Notes: a model not told the origin generated them from the letters alone. A stretch of DNA of 51,778 bases from a bacterium (GCA_030605695.1 JAUWHX010000022.1:1-51778); one strand, 5' to 3'; shown: positions 40,842 to 49,195, numbered from the stretch's first letter. Program-made: numbers and translations.

Positions 40842-41442
40842 CAGACTTTTCAAATCCAAAGAGTTTGTCCAAGGGTAACTTCATAAGTCTCTTCTTGAAT
40901 TCCTGCTTAGCTAATTTAAACGCTTCTTTGTCCTCAGAAGTTGCCGACTCATCGAATCTTGCTTTTCTCCTTAACTTAAAGAACTTTTTAGGACTTTCTG
41001 GAAACACATCTTTTTTCAGCCAAATACTGATTTGCTCTCCAGTCGATTTTCGGATAAAAGTAAATGTCCAATTCTTTAACAAAAGGTCTGCTATACTTGT
41101 TCCCTCTAGCAATTTAAGTTCAAAGTCTTTTCTTGTTTTCACTCGTGTGATGAATTCAAAGGCATCTTGAGATCCTTGACTGGGTAATGCACTAATTATT
41201 TTAAAATCCTCTCTTTTTGGTATTTCATTTCCCCAAAGCTGTGATATAGTAAGCTGAGTTGCTCTAAAACCAACTATCAAACAAGGACATATATCTCCGT
41301 GATACTTTCCTGCATCTTCTATAGATAGTTCCAGTAAGTCGTCCTCATCATATATTGAAATAGTATCATTTTCAGCCCCAGACCAAACAAAATCTGACCA
41401 GATGAATAGCAAAACAAACATAAACGAAATCTTTTTAAACAT
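40834..41442 (-). CDS. Secreted FmdE-like protein 2
   Basis: The 202-residue product is read from ATG 41440-41442 (AACAGGAGGTGGAAA upstream). It has a signal peptide (about 1-21) and an FmdE-like N-terminal domain: I-E-D-A-G-K-Y-H-G-D-I-C-P-C-L-I-V-G-F, aligning with I-G-H-I-C-P-G of the protein at 26219-26929. The ligand histidine is replaced by Asp, a Cys is added, and no G-C-G-H follows, so metal binding may be changed. The C-terminal third is charged, as in the first. Its last codons overlap the TonB receptor start, a strong sign of a working pair. Confidence 0.82.
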   Translation of the reverse strand: MFKKISFMFVLLFIWSDFVWSGAENDTISIYDEDDLLELSIEDAGKYHGDICPCLIVGFRATQLTISQLWGNEIPKREDFKIISALPSQGSQDAFEFITRVKTRKDFELKLLEGTSIADLLLKNWTFTFIRKSTGEQISIWLKKDVFPESPKKFFKLRRKARFDESATSEDKEAFKLAKQEFKKRLMKLPLDKLFGFEKSDG

Positions 41443-41456
41443 TTTCCACCTCCTGT

Positions 41457-41783
41457 TTATTTCCTCGCTAACTGTTTTTTCTTGATATACCGCTTGCACT
41501 GTTTTAATCTATCGTATCCTAACATTATACCGAGAATGAAATCCTGCTCCTCTGTTAGACAGGATAAAGACTCAAACTTTATCTGTTTAATAACCTCAAC
41601 ACACACTGAATCACCAAAAAAGACATTCATCTTGGTTCCATTGACTTTCTGAATGTGATAGCTTATGTTTTCCATCTTGAGTTTCTTCTCAATCACATTC
41701 TTCTCCTTTACGCTTCCTGTATAAAGAACCAGATTTCTTAACCCTTTTTTATATTCATAAAGATAGTGAGCAAGAATCTTCAT
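41457..41783 (-). CDS. DUF2023-family protein
   Basis: The 108-residue protein begins MKILAHYLYEYKKGLRNLVL, the start typical of the DUF2023 family (PF09633), which often lies next to a flavodoxin gene. Here it starts 3 nt after the flavodoxin stop. No catalytic residues are evident. Two cysteines lie near the middle and one near the end. A role in iron-starvation flavodoxin function is plausible; none is proven. Confidence 0.8.
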   Translation of the reverse strand: MKILAHYLYEYKKGLRNLVLYTGSVKEKNVIEKKLKMENISYHIQKVNGTKMNVFFGDSVCVEVIKQIKFESLSCLTEEQDFILGIMLGYDRLKQCKRYIKKKQLARK

Positions 41784-41786
41784 ATA

Positions 41787-42230
41787 TTAAAGTAACTTTG
41801 CTATTTTAAGTCCCCAAGCTTCAGCATTTCCCATTGCTGACTCAACATCTCCATCAACTTTTAACCCTTCCAGAATGATTCTTGCTCCACATTTTGCAAG
41901 TATTTCTTCGAGCATATCTACTGCTTTGCAAAATGAATCAGGATACATCTCACTGTCTCCAGGACCAAACACTGCCGATTTTTTCCCTGCCAATGACACT
42001 CCTTCCATCCTGTCGTAGAACTCAATGAAATCGTCCTGCAGTTCACCTTCACCCCAAGTAGAACAGCCAAGCACAATCAAATCATAACCCGTAAGTTCAT
42101 CCACATCTGCTTCAGTCACATTTTTCAAAGTGACATTTACACCACCCTTCTTAAATCCTTCAACCACAGACTCAGCCAAAGCTTCCGTATTCCCTGTAGT
42201 TGACCCATAAACCAAAATTACTCTTGCCAT
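41787..42230 (-). CDS. Flavodoxin
   Basis: The 147-residue protein has the FMN-phosphate loop Y-G-S-T-T-G-N-T-E near residue 8, the W-G-E-G-E-L flavin loop near 59 and V-F-G-P-G-D-S-E-M-Y. This is a short-chain flavodoxin. Flavodoxins replace ferredoxin as electron carriers when iron is short, matching the Fur and Feo genes upstream. AAAAGGAGGTAAAG precedes the ATG. Confidence 0.95.
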   Translation of the reverse strand: MARVILVYGSTTGNTEALAESVVEGFKKGGVNVTLKNVTEADVDELTGYDLIVLGCSTWGEGELQDDFIEFYDRMEGVSLAGKKSAVFGPGDSEMYPDSFCKAVDMLEEILAKCGARIILEGLKVDGDVESAMGNAEAWGLKIAKLL

Positions 42231-42284
42231 CTTTACCTCCTTTTTTTCTGGTATTGAATTTCATTATCAATGCTATGTAAAAAA

Positions 42285-43988
42285 TTAAAGAATTAGGTTG
42301 AGTAGTCCTCCTGCTATTATGGCAGAGATGACCATAATCCCTGCTGACTTTAACATATCTACGAATCCAAGTTCTTTTGCCATAGTTGTGAATGTAGCTA
42401 CGCACGGAAAATACATTGTGAGAACAACTGATGCTATTATAAGTTGCTTTAGTGTCAGTCCTAACGGTGCAAGCATTCCTACTGCCACATCTTTGCGCAG
42501 GAACCCGATTATCAATGCTCCAACCGCCTCAAGTGGGAGTCCTAAAACTTTGGTAATCACAGGAGCAGTGAATTTTCCTATAAACTCTATTATATGAAAA
42601 GTATAAAGCACATTTATAATAAATACTCCCACGAGCACCCAGGGAACTGCTTCTTTAATAAACCATTTTACACGAATCCATACTTTCTTTAAAAGTCCCT
42701 TTAAATATGGGATTCTGTATGGAGGTATCTCTACAAATATCTCCGGCGATTCTCCTTTTAAAAAGCGATTAAATAAAACACCAAGCACTACCCATACGAT
42801 AAATAGAGTCCCAAAAATAGTAGCCAGTCCTCTTGCTCCGTATTTACCAACAAGCCCAACAATCATTGCAATCTGTGCCATACAGGGAACAGCTATAGCC
42901 ATTAAAGTTGCCGAAATGAATCTCTCCCTGCGAGTCTCCATAATTCTTGTAGATAAAGCCGCAGGAACATTACATCCCAAGCCAAGCATCATAGGAATTA
43001 TGGCGAGTCCATGCAAACCTACTCTGTGCATTAGAGTATCCACTAATACAGCCAATCTCGGAAGATAACCCGAGTCCTCTAAAAAAGAGAGCACAAGATA
43101 AAACGCAAATACATAAGGCAAAACCATAGCAATTGGAACAAATAAGCCCGTAGTCAGAAGTCCAAGAGATTCTACAAAGTCTATTTCACCATCTACTAAT
43201 TTTCCAATAAGAATATTGTGTAGCCATCCTTGAGAACCCATTAGTCCTGAGAGTTTTAGCATCAAAGGTGCCCAAAGCTTCTCAAAAAGAGGTTCAAATA
43301 CATATCCTACAAGTCCCTCGCCAATAAACCTGATAATCTTGAAAGTAGCGTATAATATTATTAAAGCTATTGGAATTCCGGTTGCAGGTGCAACTGACGC
43401 ATCTCCAAGTCTTTCTAAAAAAGTATGATGGCGATAAGTTATTTTTTCTACTTTGGCTATTATATTTCCAATTTCCTGCCATCTCTCAGATTCCTCATAT
43501 TCATATGTTGAAACCTTTGCCTCACTTATTTCTTCTACTAATTGTTTAATGCCTTCACCTGTTATAGCGCAGGTTGGAACACAGGGAACTCCTAAAATCT
43601 CTTCTAACTTTTCTACATCAATTGATATGCCTGTGTGTTTGGTCTCGTCCCATAAATTTAAAGCCACGAGCATAGGAACTTTTCGCTTAAGTAATTGAAG
43701 TGTGAGGTTGAGACTCCGCTCTAAATTGGTTGCATCCACAACATTAATTACAATATCTCCCTCACGAATCATCTTCGTTGCTACTTCCTCTGCTTTGCTC
43801 GTGGGTTCAAGAGTATAGGTTCCCGGGACATCAATAACCTCAGTATGCTTACCTTTGATTCTCATACTGCCTTTTGTGAACTCAACAGTAGTGCCCGGAT
43901 AGTTTGAACAAATTACATCTACTCCAGTAAGTCGGTTAAAGACAACACTTTTCCCAACATTTGGGTTTCCCATCAATAAAATTCTCAT
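42285..43988 (-). CDS. feoB: Ferrous iron transporter FeoB
   Basis: The 567-residue protein has an N-terminal G domain (G1 G-N-P-N-V-G-K-S at 7-14, G2 N-Y-P-G-T-T-V-E, G3 D-V-P-G-T-Y, G4 N-L-W-D) and a membrane part with two Gate repeats (N-V-P-A-A-L-S-T-R region near 345 and V-P-W-V-L-V-G-V-F near 455). FeoB imports Fe(II) across the inner membrane. It is somewhat shorter than enteric FeoB. The start ATG has no clear ribosome site; a second ATG five codons later is possible. Confidence 0.95.
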   Translation of the reverse strand: MRILLMGNPNVGKSVVFNRLTGVDVICSNYPGTTVEFTKGSMRIKGKHTEVIDVPGTYTLEPTSKAEEVATKMIREGDIVINVVDATNLERSLNLTLQLLKRKVPMLVALNLWDETKHTGISIDVEKLEEILGVPCVPTCAITGEGIKQLVEEISEAKVSTYEYEESERWQEIGNIIAKVEKITYRHHTFLERLGDASVAPATGIPIALIILYATFKIIRFIGEGLVGYVFEPLFEKLWAPLMLKLSGLMGSQGWLHNILIGKLVDGEIDFVESLGLLTTGLFVPIAMVLPYVFAFYLVLSFLEDSGYLPRLAVLVDTLMHRVGLHGLAIIPMMLGLGCNVPAALSTRIMETRRERFISATLMAIAVPCMAQIAMIVGLVGKYGARGLATIFGTLFIVWVVLGVLFNRFLKGESPEIFVEIPPYRIPYLKGLLKKVWIRVKWFIKEAVPWVLVGVFIINVLYTFHIIEFIGKFTAPVITKVLGLPLEAVGALIIGFLRKDVAVGMLAPLGLTLKQLIIASVVLTMYFPCVATFTTMAKELGFVDMLKSAGIMVISAIIAGGLLNLIL

Positions 43989-44019
43989 TATTATTTAGGT
44001 ATTTAGGTATTTTGGATTT

Positions 44020-44265
44020 TTAGGCATTTTTATCTACTTCTACAAGTACCCTTCGTGCCATCCCAAATCCAATTCCGACTTGAGTATTACCTGCTTGAAT
44101 CAAAATAGGACCTCTCATAAGTTGTCCCGATAGTTTTTTAACCTCTTTTTCTGTTCTAACTCCCAATGTTTCTAATCTTCGAACCATTCCGTGCCCACCC
44201 TGTATTTCTACTATCTTTCCCGTTTCACCGACTCGCATTTCAACAAGTGAAATTATTTTAGTCAT
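44020..44265 (-). CDS. feoA: FeoA-family ferrous iron transport protein
   Basis: The 81-residue SH3-like protein starts at ATG 44263-44265 (GAAGGAGAATTT upstream). An ATG 16 codons earlier lies in the end of fur and is rejected. It contains G-E-T-G-K-I-V-E-I-Q-G-G, then L-E-T-L-G-V-R-T-E-K-E-V-K, the FeoA core. FeoA is a partner of FeoB and lies 10 nt after fur and 31 nt before feoB. The short gap before feoB contains a run of CCTAAAT/CCTAAAA repeats. Confidence 0.93.
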   Translation of the reverse strand: MTKIISLVEMRVGETGKIVEIQGGHGMVRRLETLGVRTEKEVKKLSGQLMRGPILIQAGNTQVGIGFGMARRVLVEVDKNA

Positions 44266-44275
44266 AAATTCTCCT

Positions 44276-44713
44276 TCACTTATTTCTTTTTCTACATTCC
44301 TTGCAGACCCCAAATATGTTTAATTGATGTCTTATGGGGACGAATCCTTTCTCTTTGGCTAATCTATCTTGCGCCTTTTCTATTTGAGGGTCAAATATTT
44401 CAATCACTTTGCCACACCGTATGCACACAAGATGGTCATGATGTCCGTGCCCATACTTATGCTCGTATCTCATTCTTCCATCATCAAAATATATTCCTCT
44501 TGCTATTCCTGCATCACATAATAGCTTTATAGTCCGATACACAGTAGCATACCCTATTTCTGGATTTTTCTCACTCACAATCCTATAAATCTCCTCTGCT
44601 GAAAAATGCCCTTCCATTCCAAGAAAAGCATCTAAAATAATATCACGCTGGTCAGTGTGCCTCAATCCCTTCGCACACAAAAAAGCATCAAATATCCTTT
44701 TAGCATTCTCCAT
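44276..44713 (-). CDS. fur: Fur-family ferric uptake regulator
   Basis: The 145-residue protein has the winged helix with G-L-R-H-T-D-Q-R-D-I-I-L and A-T-V-Y-R-T-I-K-L-L, the regulatory site H-K-Y-G-H-G-H-H-D-H-L-V-C-I-R-C-G-K and a second Cys pair C-K-E-C (structural zinc). The H-G-H-H-D-H-L-V-C core supports Fur over Zur or PerR, though PerR cannot be excluded. It begins the iron operon fur-feoA-feoB-fld-DUF2023-fmdE-TonB. A Fur-box-like sequence overlaps its own promoter. Confidence 0.92.
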   Translation of the reverse strand: MENAKRIFDAFLCAKGLRHTDQRDIILDAFLGMEGHFSAEEIYRIVSEKNPEIGYATVYRTIKLLCDAGIARGIYFDDGRMRYEHKYGHGHHDHLVCIRCGKVIEIFDPQIEKAQDRLAKEKGFVPIRHQLNIFGVCKECRKRNK

Positions 44714-44717
44714 AATT

Positions 44718-44736
44718 GAACTTGATTTTCAATATC
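44718..44736 (-). promoter_or_regulatory. Fur-box-like operator over the fur -10 region
   Basis: GATATTGAAAATCAAGTTC on the minus strand matches 14 of 19 positions of the classical GATAATGATAATCATTATC Fur box by hand comparison. It covers the -10 box and transcription start, consistent with self-repression of the iron operon. Confidence 0.6.
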
Positions 44737-44759
44737 ATATGGGTTTTAGGGTTTGTCAA
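44731..44759 (-). promoter_or_regulatory. Promoter of the fur operon
   Basis: TTGACA (44754-44759), 17-nt spacer, GATATT (44731-44736) on the minus strand. The ATG follows 17 nt after the -10 box with no Shine-Dalgarno sequence, so the leader is short. Confidence 0.7.
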
Positions 44760-44863
44760 GAAAAAAGAAAAAATATTGTCAAAAATCTGGACGCAGGCTT
44801 CGACAAATTAACATGAAATATTCTACATCACACATCCCCGCAACTATGCGGTGTAAGTACCCA

Positions 44864-45727
44864 CTATTCTGTAGGATTAGAGGGGTTTGCCGCCCACTCA
44901 TAATAGGCACCATCGTATACTTTCACATTGGGGTATTCAAGTATGGATTTGAGAGCTACATAGGCAATGCCAGCCCGAACACTCGTCTCACAGTATAAAA
45001 TTACTTCTTTGTCAGAAGTGATGCCAGCAGATTTAGCGACCTTTTCAAGTTCCTCTTTGGATTTTAAGGTGCCATTCTTATTAAGGACTTTTTTGTATTC
45101 AAAGTGGATAGCTCCCGGGATATGTCCTTTCCGCTCAACTTTACCTGTTTCCCCAGCATATTCCTCAGCATCTCGGACATCAACAATAACTACATTTTCA
45201 TCCTTAAGATGTTCTTGCACATACTTCGTTGTGCATATCTTATTCTTATCTGGAGAAGCATTGAAAGTCGTTGAAGAGAAACTTTTTACTTCTTTAGTAA
45301 CAGGTTTCCTGCCTTTTCGCCACTTCTTCAACTGCCCGTTTAATATCCTCACATCCTTACATCCCAAATAATCAAAAATCCAGTAGAGTCTTCCTGAAAG
45401 TTTATTCTTTCCGCTATCATAAACAACTATTGTGTTTTTCTCACTTATTCCTTTGCCACCAAATATCTTAGCAAGTTCCGCCGGACTTTTAATCAGACCT
45501 TCTATCTTGCCTTCTTTATAGAGGTCCTTGTGCCAGATGTTGATTGCATTTTTTATGTGGACAACCCCATAATCCTTTGAGTTTCTGGCAGATACAATTC
45601 TCACATTCTCATCATCCGTAATTTTGGCAAGCTCACTGACAGAGATAATACTCCCGTAAGCAAATATAGATTGGAAGCAAAAAGCAAATAGTATAAGTAA
45701 TCCTGTGAGTGCTCTATTTCTTTTCAT
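44864..45727 (-). CDS. Exported two-domain sulfurtransferase (thiosulfate/3-mercaptopyruvate type)
   Basis: The 287-residue product starts at ATG 45725-45727 (AAAGGAGGAAAA upstream). It has a signal peptide (about 1-24, ending F-A-Y-G) and two rhodanese domains (about 28-135 and 155-275). The active-site loop of the second is Y-C-E-T-S-V-R-A with the persulfide cysteine first, near residue 245. The first domain lacks a catalytic Cys, as usual for SseA/rhodanese tandems. It moves sulfane sulfur in the periplasm. It is last in the tusA operon; the loop composition does not settle the donor. Confidence 0.92.
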   Translation of the reverse strand: MKRNRALTGLLILFAFCFQSIFAYGSIISVSELAKITDDENVRIVSARNSKDYGVVHIKNAINIWHKDLYKEGKIEGLIKSPAELAKIFGGKGISEKNTIVVYDSGKNKLSGRLYWIFDYLGCKDVRILNGQLKKWRKGRKPVTKEVKSFSSTTFNASPDKNKICTTKYVQEHLKDENVVIVDVRDAEEYAGETGKVERKGHIPGAIHFEYKKVLNKNGTLKSKEELEKVAKSAGITSDKEVILYCETSVRAGIAYVALKSILEYPNVKVYDGAYYEWAANPSNPTE

Positions 45728-45758
45728 TTTTCCTCCTTTCATTTTATTGTGTCCCAAT

Positions 45759-45778
45759 GGATTTGATAAATCAAATCC
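45759..45778. repeat. Short palindrome after the porin gene
   Basis: GGATTTGATAAATCAAATCC is a 20-bp palindrome apart from the central pair, in the minus-strand context TTTTAAGCTGTAGGGA directly after the porin stop, like the element at 16144-16166. It is followed by GGGACACAATA, also present there. Confidence 0.5.
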
Positions 45779-45785
45779 CTACAGC

Positions 45786-46772
45786 TTAAAACTTTACCTG
45801 AATTTGCATTAAGATCTGGTTATTGTCGGTTTCAAGCTCTTCAGTGCAATGGAGATAGTTAAGTTGGAGTCTGGTCCAATCGTTGATAAACCAATTTGCA
45901 CCAAAGGTAATAACCTGCTCCTTATTATCTTCACTGTTCATATTCGGGTCCCAGGATTCATATTTTATTACAGGTTGAACCTTCCATTGCGTCATATACA
46001 TTCCCTGGACATAAAACCCGTTTTGCTCAGTAGTGTCTTTGCCAATAACATTTTTCCCATAGATATATTCACCCTGAACCAGAAAATCACTGTATTTAAG
46101 CTCTACTTCTCCACCAGCTCTAATCTTTTCATCCTCCTCGTCAGCATCAACTTTTCCATGCCTGAAGCTACCGCCAACACTTAAGAGCTCCAGAGGTGAT
46201 ACAATAATTCTTCCCACTATATCCTTTGCTTTATTATTATCTTTCTTTCCCATGCCAGTGCCGTTCATCAAGCCCAAATTGTAAGAGAACAGTTTATCAT
46301 GTTTTCCGCCAATTATCATTCCGAGGTCGCGTCCTGGACTTGCTAACTTCTTTACAACTTTAGAGCGGTTGATTGTGTGTAAACCTGCACAAGAAGTATT
46401 CAACTCCAGACTAAATGGTGACTTAAATTGTCCCATTGTGATTTTACCATATGGGGCAAACCGAGAAAATGTAACATAGCCATCCAGTACACAAGGAGTC
46501 TTGCCACCCAACACAAAGGGACTGAACTCAAAAGCCGCATAATAACTTACATCATACGGGATATTTCCCAGTAGTGCAAACCGAACTCTCTTGAACGCGA
46601 AAGTAAATTCATCCGGTGTACCCTCAAGATACTGAGGTTGAACCTGAAAAAATCCTGCTACTGAAACACCTTCTTCAGACTTTGCTTCCATACATCCCTG
46701 TCCTCTAACTTCACCTGCAATGATTATGCAAGCGAAGAAAAGAACTGCTGTTATTGAATAAATCCTTTTCAT
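45786..46772 (-). CDS. Phosphate-selective-porin-like outer-membrane protein
   Basis: The 328-residue product is read from ATG 46770-46772 (AAAAGGGGGAAA upstream). It has a signal peptide (about 1-23) and a strand-rich barrel starting V-A-G-F-F-Q-V-Q-P-Q-Y and ending in Phe (Q-I-Q-V-K-F). Internal signatures R-V-R-F-A-L-L-G-N and I-T-M-G-Q-F-K-S-P-F-S-L-E are those of the OprO/OprP-like family. In this operon it more likely admits sulfur anions than phosphate (inference). One Cys lies right after the signal cleavage zone (Q-G-C-M-E). Confidence 0.87.
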   Translation of the reverse strand: MKRIYSITAVLFFACIIIAGEVRGQGCMEAKSEEGVSVAGFFQVQPQYLEGTPDEFTFAFKRVRFALLGNIPYDVSYYAAFEFSPFVLGGKTPCVLDGYVTFSRFAPYGKITMGQFKSPFSLELNTSCAGLHTINRSKVVKKLASPGRDLGMIIGGKHDKLFSYNLGLMNGTGMGKKDNNKAKDIVGRIIVSPLELLSVGGSFRHGKVDADEEDEKIRAGGEVELKYSDFLVQGEYIYGKNVIGKDTTEQNGFYVQGMYMTQWKVQPVIKYESWDPNMNSEDNKEQVITFGANWFINDWTRLQLNYLHCTEELETDNNQILMQIQVKF

Positions 46773-46790
46773 TTTCCCCCTTTTGTTTTT

Positions 46791-46838
46791 TGTCATTCTG
46801 ATGCGTAGCCGAAGAATCTCTATATTTTTGAGATTCTT
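46791..46838. repeat. TGTCATTCTGA-type interspersed repeat with hairpin
   Basis: TGTCATTCTGATGCGTAGCC is followed by AAGAATCTC (46812-46820) and GAGATTCTT (46830-46838), a perfect 9-bp inverted repeat. A partial copy, TGTCATTCTGAG, occurs at 47372-47383 after the YeeE gene. This sequence type is known as a dispersed palindrome in several bacterial groups. The rhodanese gene stop lies at its edge. Confidence 0.6.
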
Positions 46839-47353
46839 TAACCACAACCACCTTCCTCTTTTTTCTCTTCTTTCTCTTCCCACGGCTCTGGCCACATTTC
46901 CCACGCCTTCCAGCCACCAATAATATTCTTAACATTTTTATATCCGAGTCTGGTCAGAGATTCTGTCGCTAAAGCACCTCGTCCACCTTTTTTGCAGTAA
47001 ATTACGAGTTCCTCATCTTTCTCTGGCACATACATTCCCACCCTGTCCCAAAAATCCTCACTCGCAATCTTGAACTCCAGAAGACCGCGTGGAACATTGA
47101 AAGCACCGGGAATACAGTCAGCTTCAAATTCATCTGGTTCGCGAACATCTATCAAAAGAAATTCTTCTTCGTTTTCCATACTGGTTTTGAAATCCTGGAG
47201 CGAGACCTGAGTTATTCTGTGTTTCGCATCCGCTACCATTTCTTTGGCATTCTCAAATATCAAAGAGGAAGGTCCTTTAATTCCTTCACCCCCACAGCCA
47301 ACAAAAAATGTCAGAGCAATAGTGGACAAGAAATGTATTAGAGATTTCTTCAT
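46838..47353 (-). CDS. Rhodanese-domain lipoprotein
   Basis: The 171-residue product starts at ATG 47351-47353 (GAAAGGAGGTGAATCC upstream). A lipoprotein signal peptide ends in the lipobox F-F-V-G-C-G-G, so the Cys is acylated. One rhodanese domain (about 50-150) has the active loop Y-C-K-K-G-G-R-G-A-L, and the C-terminus is acidic with a final G-G-C-G. It should accept or pass persulfide sulfur at the periplasmic face. It is the third gene of the tusA-YeeE-rhodanese-porin-sulfurtransferase run. Confidence 0.9.
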   Translation of the reverse strand: MKKSLIHFLSTIALTFFVGCGGEGIKGPSSLIFENAKEMVADAKHRITQVSLQDFKTSMENEEEFLLIDVREPDEFEADCIPGAFNVPRGLLEFKIASEDFWDRVGMYVPEKDEELVIYCKKGGRGALATESLTRLGYKNVKNIIGGWKAWEMWPEPWEEKEEKKEEGGCG

Positions 47354-47387
47354 GGATTCACCTCCTTTCTCTGTCATTCTGAGTTTC

Positions 47388-48587
47388 TTATACTGCCGAG
47401 AACTTTCCTGTTTTTTCATTCCACTTTACAAATAAATACCACAAAGCTATAATTACAAGAAAGATAACAATAGCACTAACATAACTACCTAACACATCTG
47501 GCAAAAATACCTTTTTCTGTGCCCATTCAGGTAGAGACTTAAAACCAGGAACAATATATTTTTTAGAAATAGGAGCCATAAGCATATAACCAATTGCGGC
47601 TAACCACAATTTAACTTGACCTTCTCCTGCTCTCCAAAGCGTGCCAATAGCACAGCCGCCAGCTACAGTCATCCCAATGCCAAAAATGAAACCTCCAACA
47701 AGTCCTCTAACCCAAAAATTAGGGTATATCCAGGTCATTGCAAGTTCACAAGCCGCCATTGGAGTATAAGCACTTATTCCCATATACTTTATGATGGTGA
47801 AGCCAAATATGCCAATAAGCAAGCCAGCCATTAAACCCACAGGTGCAGTTGACTCTCCTGTCATAAATGGCTCGCGAAGTGCTCTTGTAATACAGAAGCG
47901 AGAACGCTGACAAACGATTCCAAACCATATACCCAGGACAGCAAACCAGGTCATCACATTACTTTCTTTAAACCTGAGACAATTGTATATTATCAATACC
48001 AATAATACAATTATTCCAAGCCATGGTTGCCATACTCCTTTTTTACCTACTCCTGACAAAAACGATTTACCTCCACTACTAAGTTTCGGGAATTTCTCCA
48101 TTTCCCAGAATAGGTACCGCAAAGCAAATATAATTCCAATCGTAAATCCGATGACAAGAATAATAGCCCCGCCAGATAGTGCTGACCAGCCACTAAAAAA
48201 ACCTCCTATAGTACAGCCCGCTCCTATTGTAGCACCTATTCCCATCAAGGCACCGCCTATAAGTCCTTTGCTCAATTCACCAGCTGGAGGGATTCTAAGT
48301 GCAAACTCTCTTGCTAAAAGGGAAGCACAAAAGGCGCCCAATACTACCAAAAGATTCATCGTTGCTATCGGGCTCTTGCTGATAGGAGTTACATCCTTAA
48401 ATATCACACCTAAACCCTGATAGATATGCTGTCCCCAGTTAACATATGAACCGGTGCCTCCCCAGGGATGCTTAATCAGAAAGAGCCAAGTGTTGCCAAT
48501 TGCCAGTAGGATTGCTCCTACCCACATAGGCCATGCCTTCCCAAAAAATGTATCAAATAATTCTCTGGCACTTCCTTTCTCTCCCAT
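47388..48587 (-). CDS. YeeE/YedE-family sulfur (thiosulfate-type) transporter
   Basis: The 399-residue membrane protein has about ten hydrophobic segments and the family's pore cysteine motifs: I-G-A-G-C-T-I-G-G-F-F-S-G near 120, V-C-Q-R-S-R-F-C near 227 and A-G-G-C-A-I-G-T-L-W-R-A-G-E-G near 318. In the studied TsuA-type members such cysteines relay thiosulfate through the pore. The full two-half architecture is present in one chain. It lies 11 nt after tusA, the usual partner. The ribosome site is AAGGGGG. Confidence 0.93.
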   Translation of the reverse strand: MGEKGSARELFDTFFGKAWPMWVGAILLAIGNTWLFLIKHPWGGTGSYVNWGQHIYQGLGVIFKDVTPISKSPIATMNLLVVLGAFCASLLAREFALRIPPAGELSKGLIGGALMGIGATIGAGCTIGGFFSGWSALSGGAIILVIGFTIGIIFALRYLFWEMEKFPKLSSGGKSFLSGVGKKGVWQPWLGIIVLLVLIIYNCLRFKESNVMTWFAVLGIWFGIVCQRSRFCITRALREPFMTGESTAPVGLMAGLLIGIFGFTIIKYMGISAYTPMAACELAMTWIYPNFWVRGLVGGFIFGIGMTVAGGCAIGTLWRAGEGQVKLWLAAIGYMLMAPISKKYIVPGFKSLPEWAQKKVFLPDVLGSYVSAIVIFLVIIALWYLFVKWNEKTGKFSAV

Positions 48588-48598
48588 ATTGTACCCCC

Positions 48599-48832
48599 TT
48601 ATTTAACTCGTCGAATATAGTATTTGTAGACTCCTTCTTCTTCCGTTGCTTCTATAAGCTCATTTCCTGTTTTCTCACACCATGCCGGCACATCAGGTTT
48701 AGAACCCGGATCCGTAGCTAACAACTCCAACACCTGTCCCACTTCAAGAGTCTTAATTCCCTTAGCGAGTTTAAGGATTGGCATAGGACATGAAAGCCCC
48801 TTGCAATCCACAGTTTGATTAACCTCTGCCAT
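48599..48832 (-). CDS. tusA: TusA-family sulfur carrier protein
   Basis: The 77-residue product starts at ATG 48830-48832, preceded by AAAGGAGGTGAAATT; a start six codons earlier would begin inside that site. It has the TusA motif D-C-K-G-L-S-C-P-M-P-I-L-K with persulfide Cys15 (C-P-x-P) and a second Cys10. TusA carries sulfane sulfur between cytoplasmic proteins, and next to a YeeE transporter it receives imported sulfur. It is first in its operon. Confidence 0.94.
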   Translation of the reverse strand: MAEVNQTVDCKGLSCPMPILKLAKGIKTLEVGQVLELLATDPGSKPDVPAWCEKTGNELIEATEEEGVYKYYIRRVK

Positions 48833-48860
48833 AATTTCACCTCCTTTCAATTAAAACATC

Positions 48861-48888
48861 TTAATATTACAATAATTTGATATATCAA
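48861..48888 (-). promoter_or_regulatory. Promoter and operator of the tusA operon
   Basis: TTGATA (48883-48888), 16-nt spacer, TATTAA (48861-48866) on the minus strand. The spacer holds an inverted repeat ATTA-TTG-TAAT (48866-48876). Spacer and flanks match the ArsR gene promoter (49196-49223) at most positions. Confidence 0.7.
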
Positions 48889-48898
48889 GCAAAAAAAT

Positions 48899-49183
48899 TT
48901 ATTTCTTTAATATTTCTATGATTTTTTTAATACGTGTATCTATTATCTTGTAACAAGTTCTTGTCCCGTATTTCTTCCCGACAATAATCCCTTTGCTCTT
49001 TAATATACTAAGTTGCTGTGAAATTGTGGATTGAGGTAAGTCCAAGTCACGTTGAATACTATTAACACTACATTTTTCTTCCCCTGAATTGGCTATTTTC
49101 ATAAGAGTGGTTATTATTTGCAAGCGAACAGGGTTTGCAATTGCTTTCAAGATTTCACTTTCATTTTTGTAATCAATTCCCAT
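48899..49183 (-). CDS. ArsR-family regulator, possibly persulfide or metal sensing
   Basis: The 94-residue winged-helix protein has L-K-A-I-A-N-P-V-R-L-Q-I-I at the start, the recognition helix Q-S-T-I-S-Q-Q-L-S-I-L-K and a wing K-K-Y-G-T-R-T-C-Y. It has two cysteines, Cys38 (E-E-K-C-S-V) and Cys77, at positions comparable to the Cys pair of persulfide-sensing SqrR/BigR-like repressors, while the arsenic/cadmium C-V-C motif is absent. The tusA promoter and its own promoter share a palindrome, so it probably controls both. Confidence 0.85.
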   Translation of the reverse strand: MGIDYKNESEILKAIANPVRLQIITTLMKIANSGEEKCSVNSIQRDLDLPQSTISQQLSILKSKGIIVGKKYGTRTCYKIIDTRIKKIIEILKK

Positions 49184-49195
49184 AATTCTTGTATT

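Noticed and set aside
26219-41442. Methanogenesis or formylmethanofuran metabolism from the FmdE-like proteins
   Set aside because: Both have signal peptides and no other gene of that pathway is present; the name is inherited from the fold.
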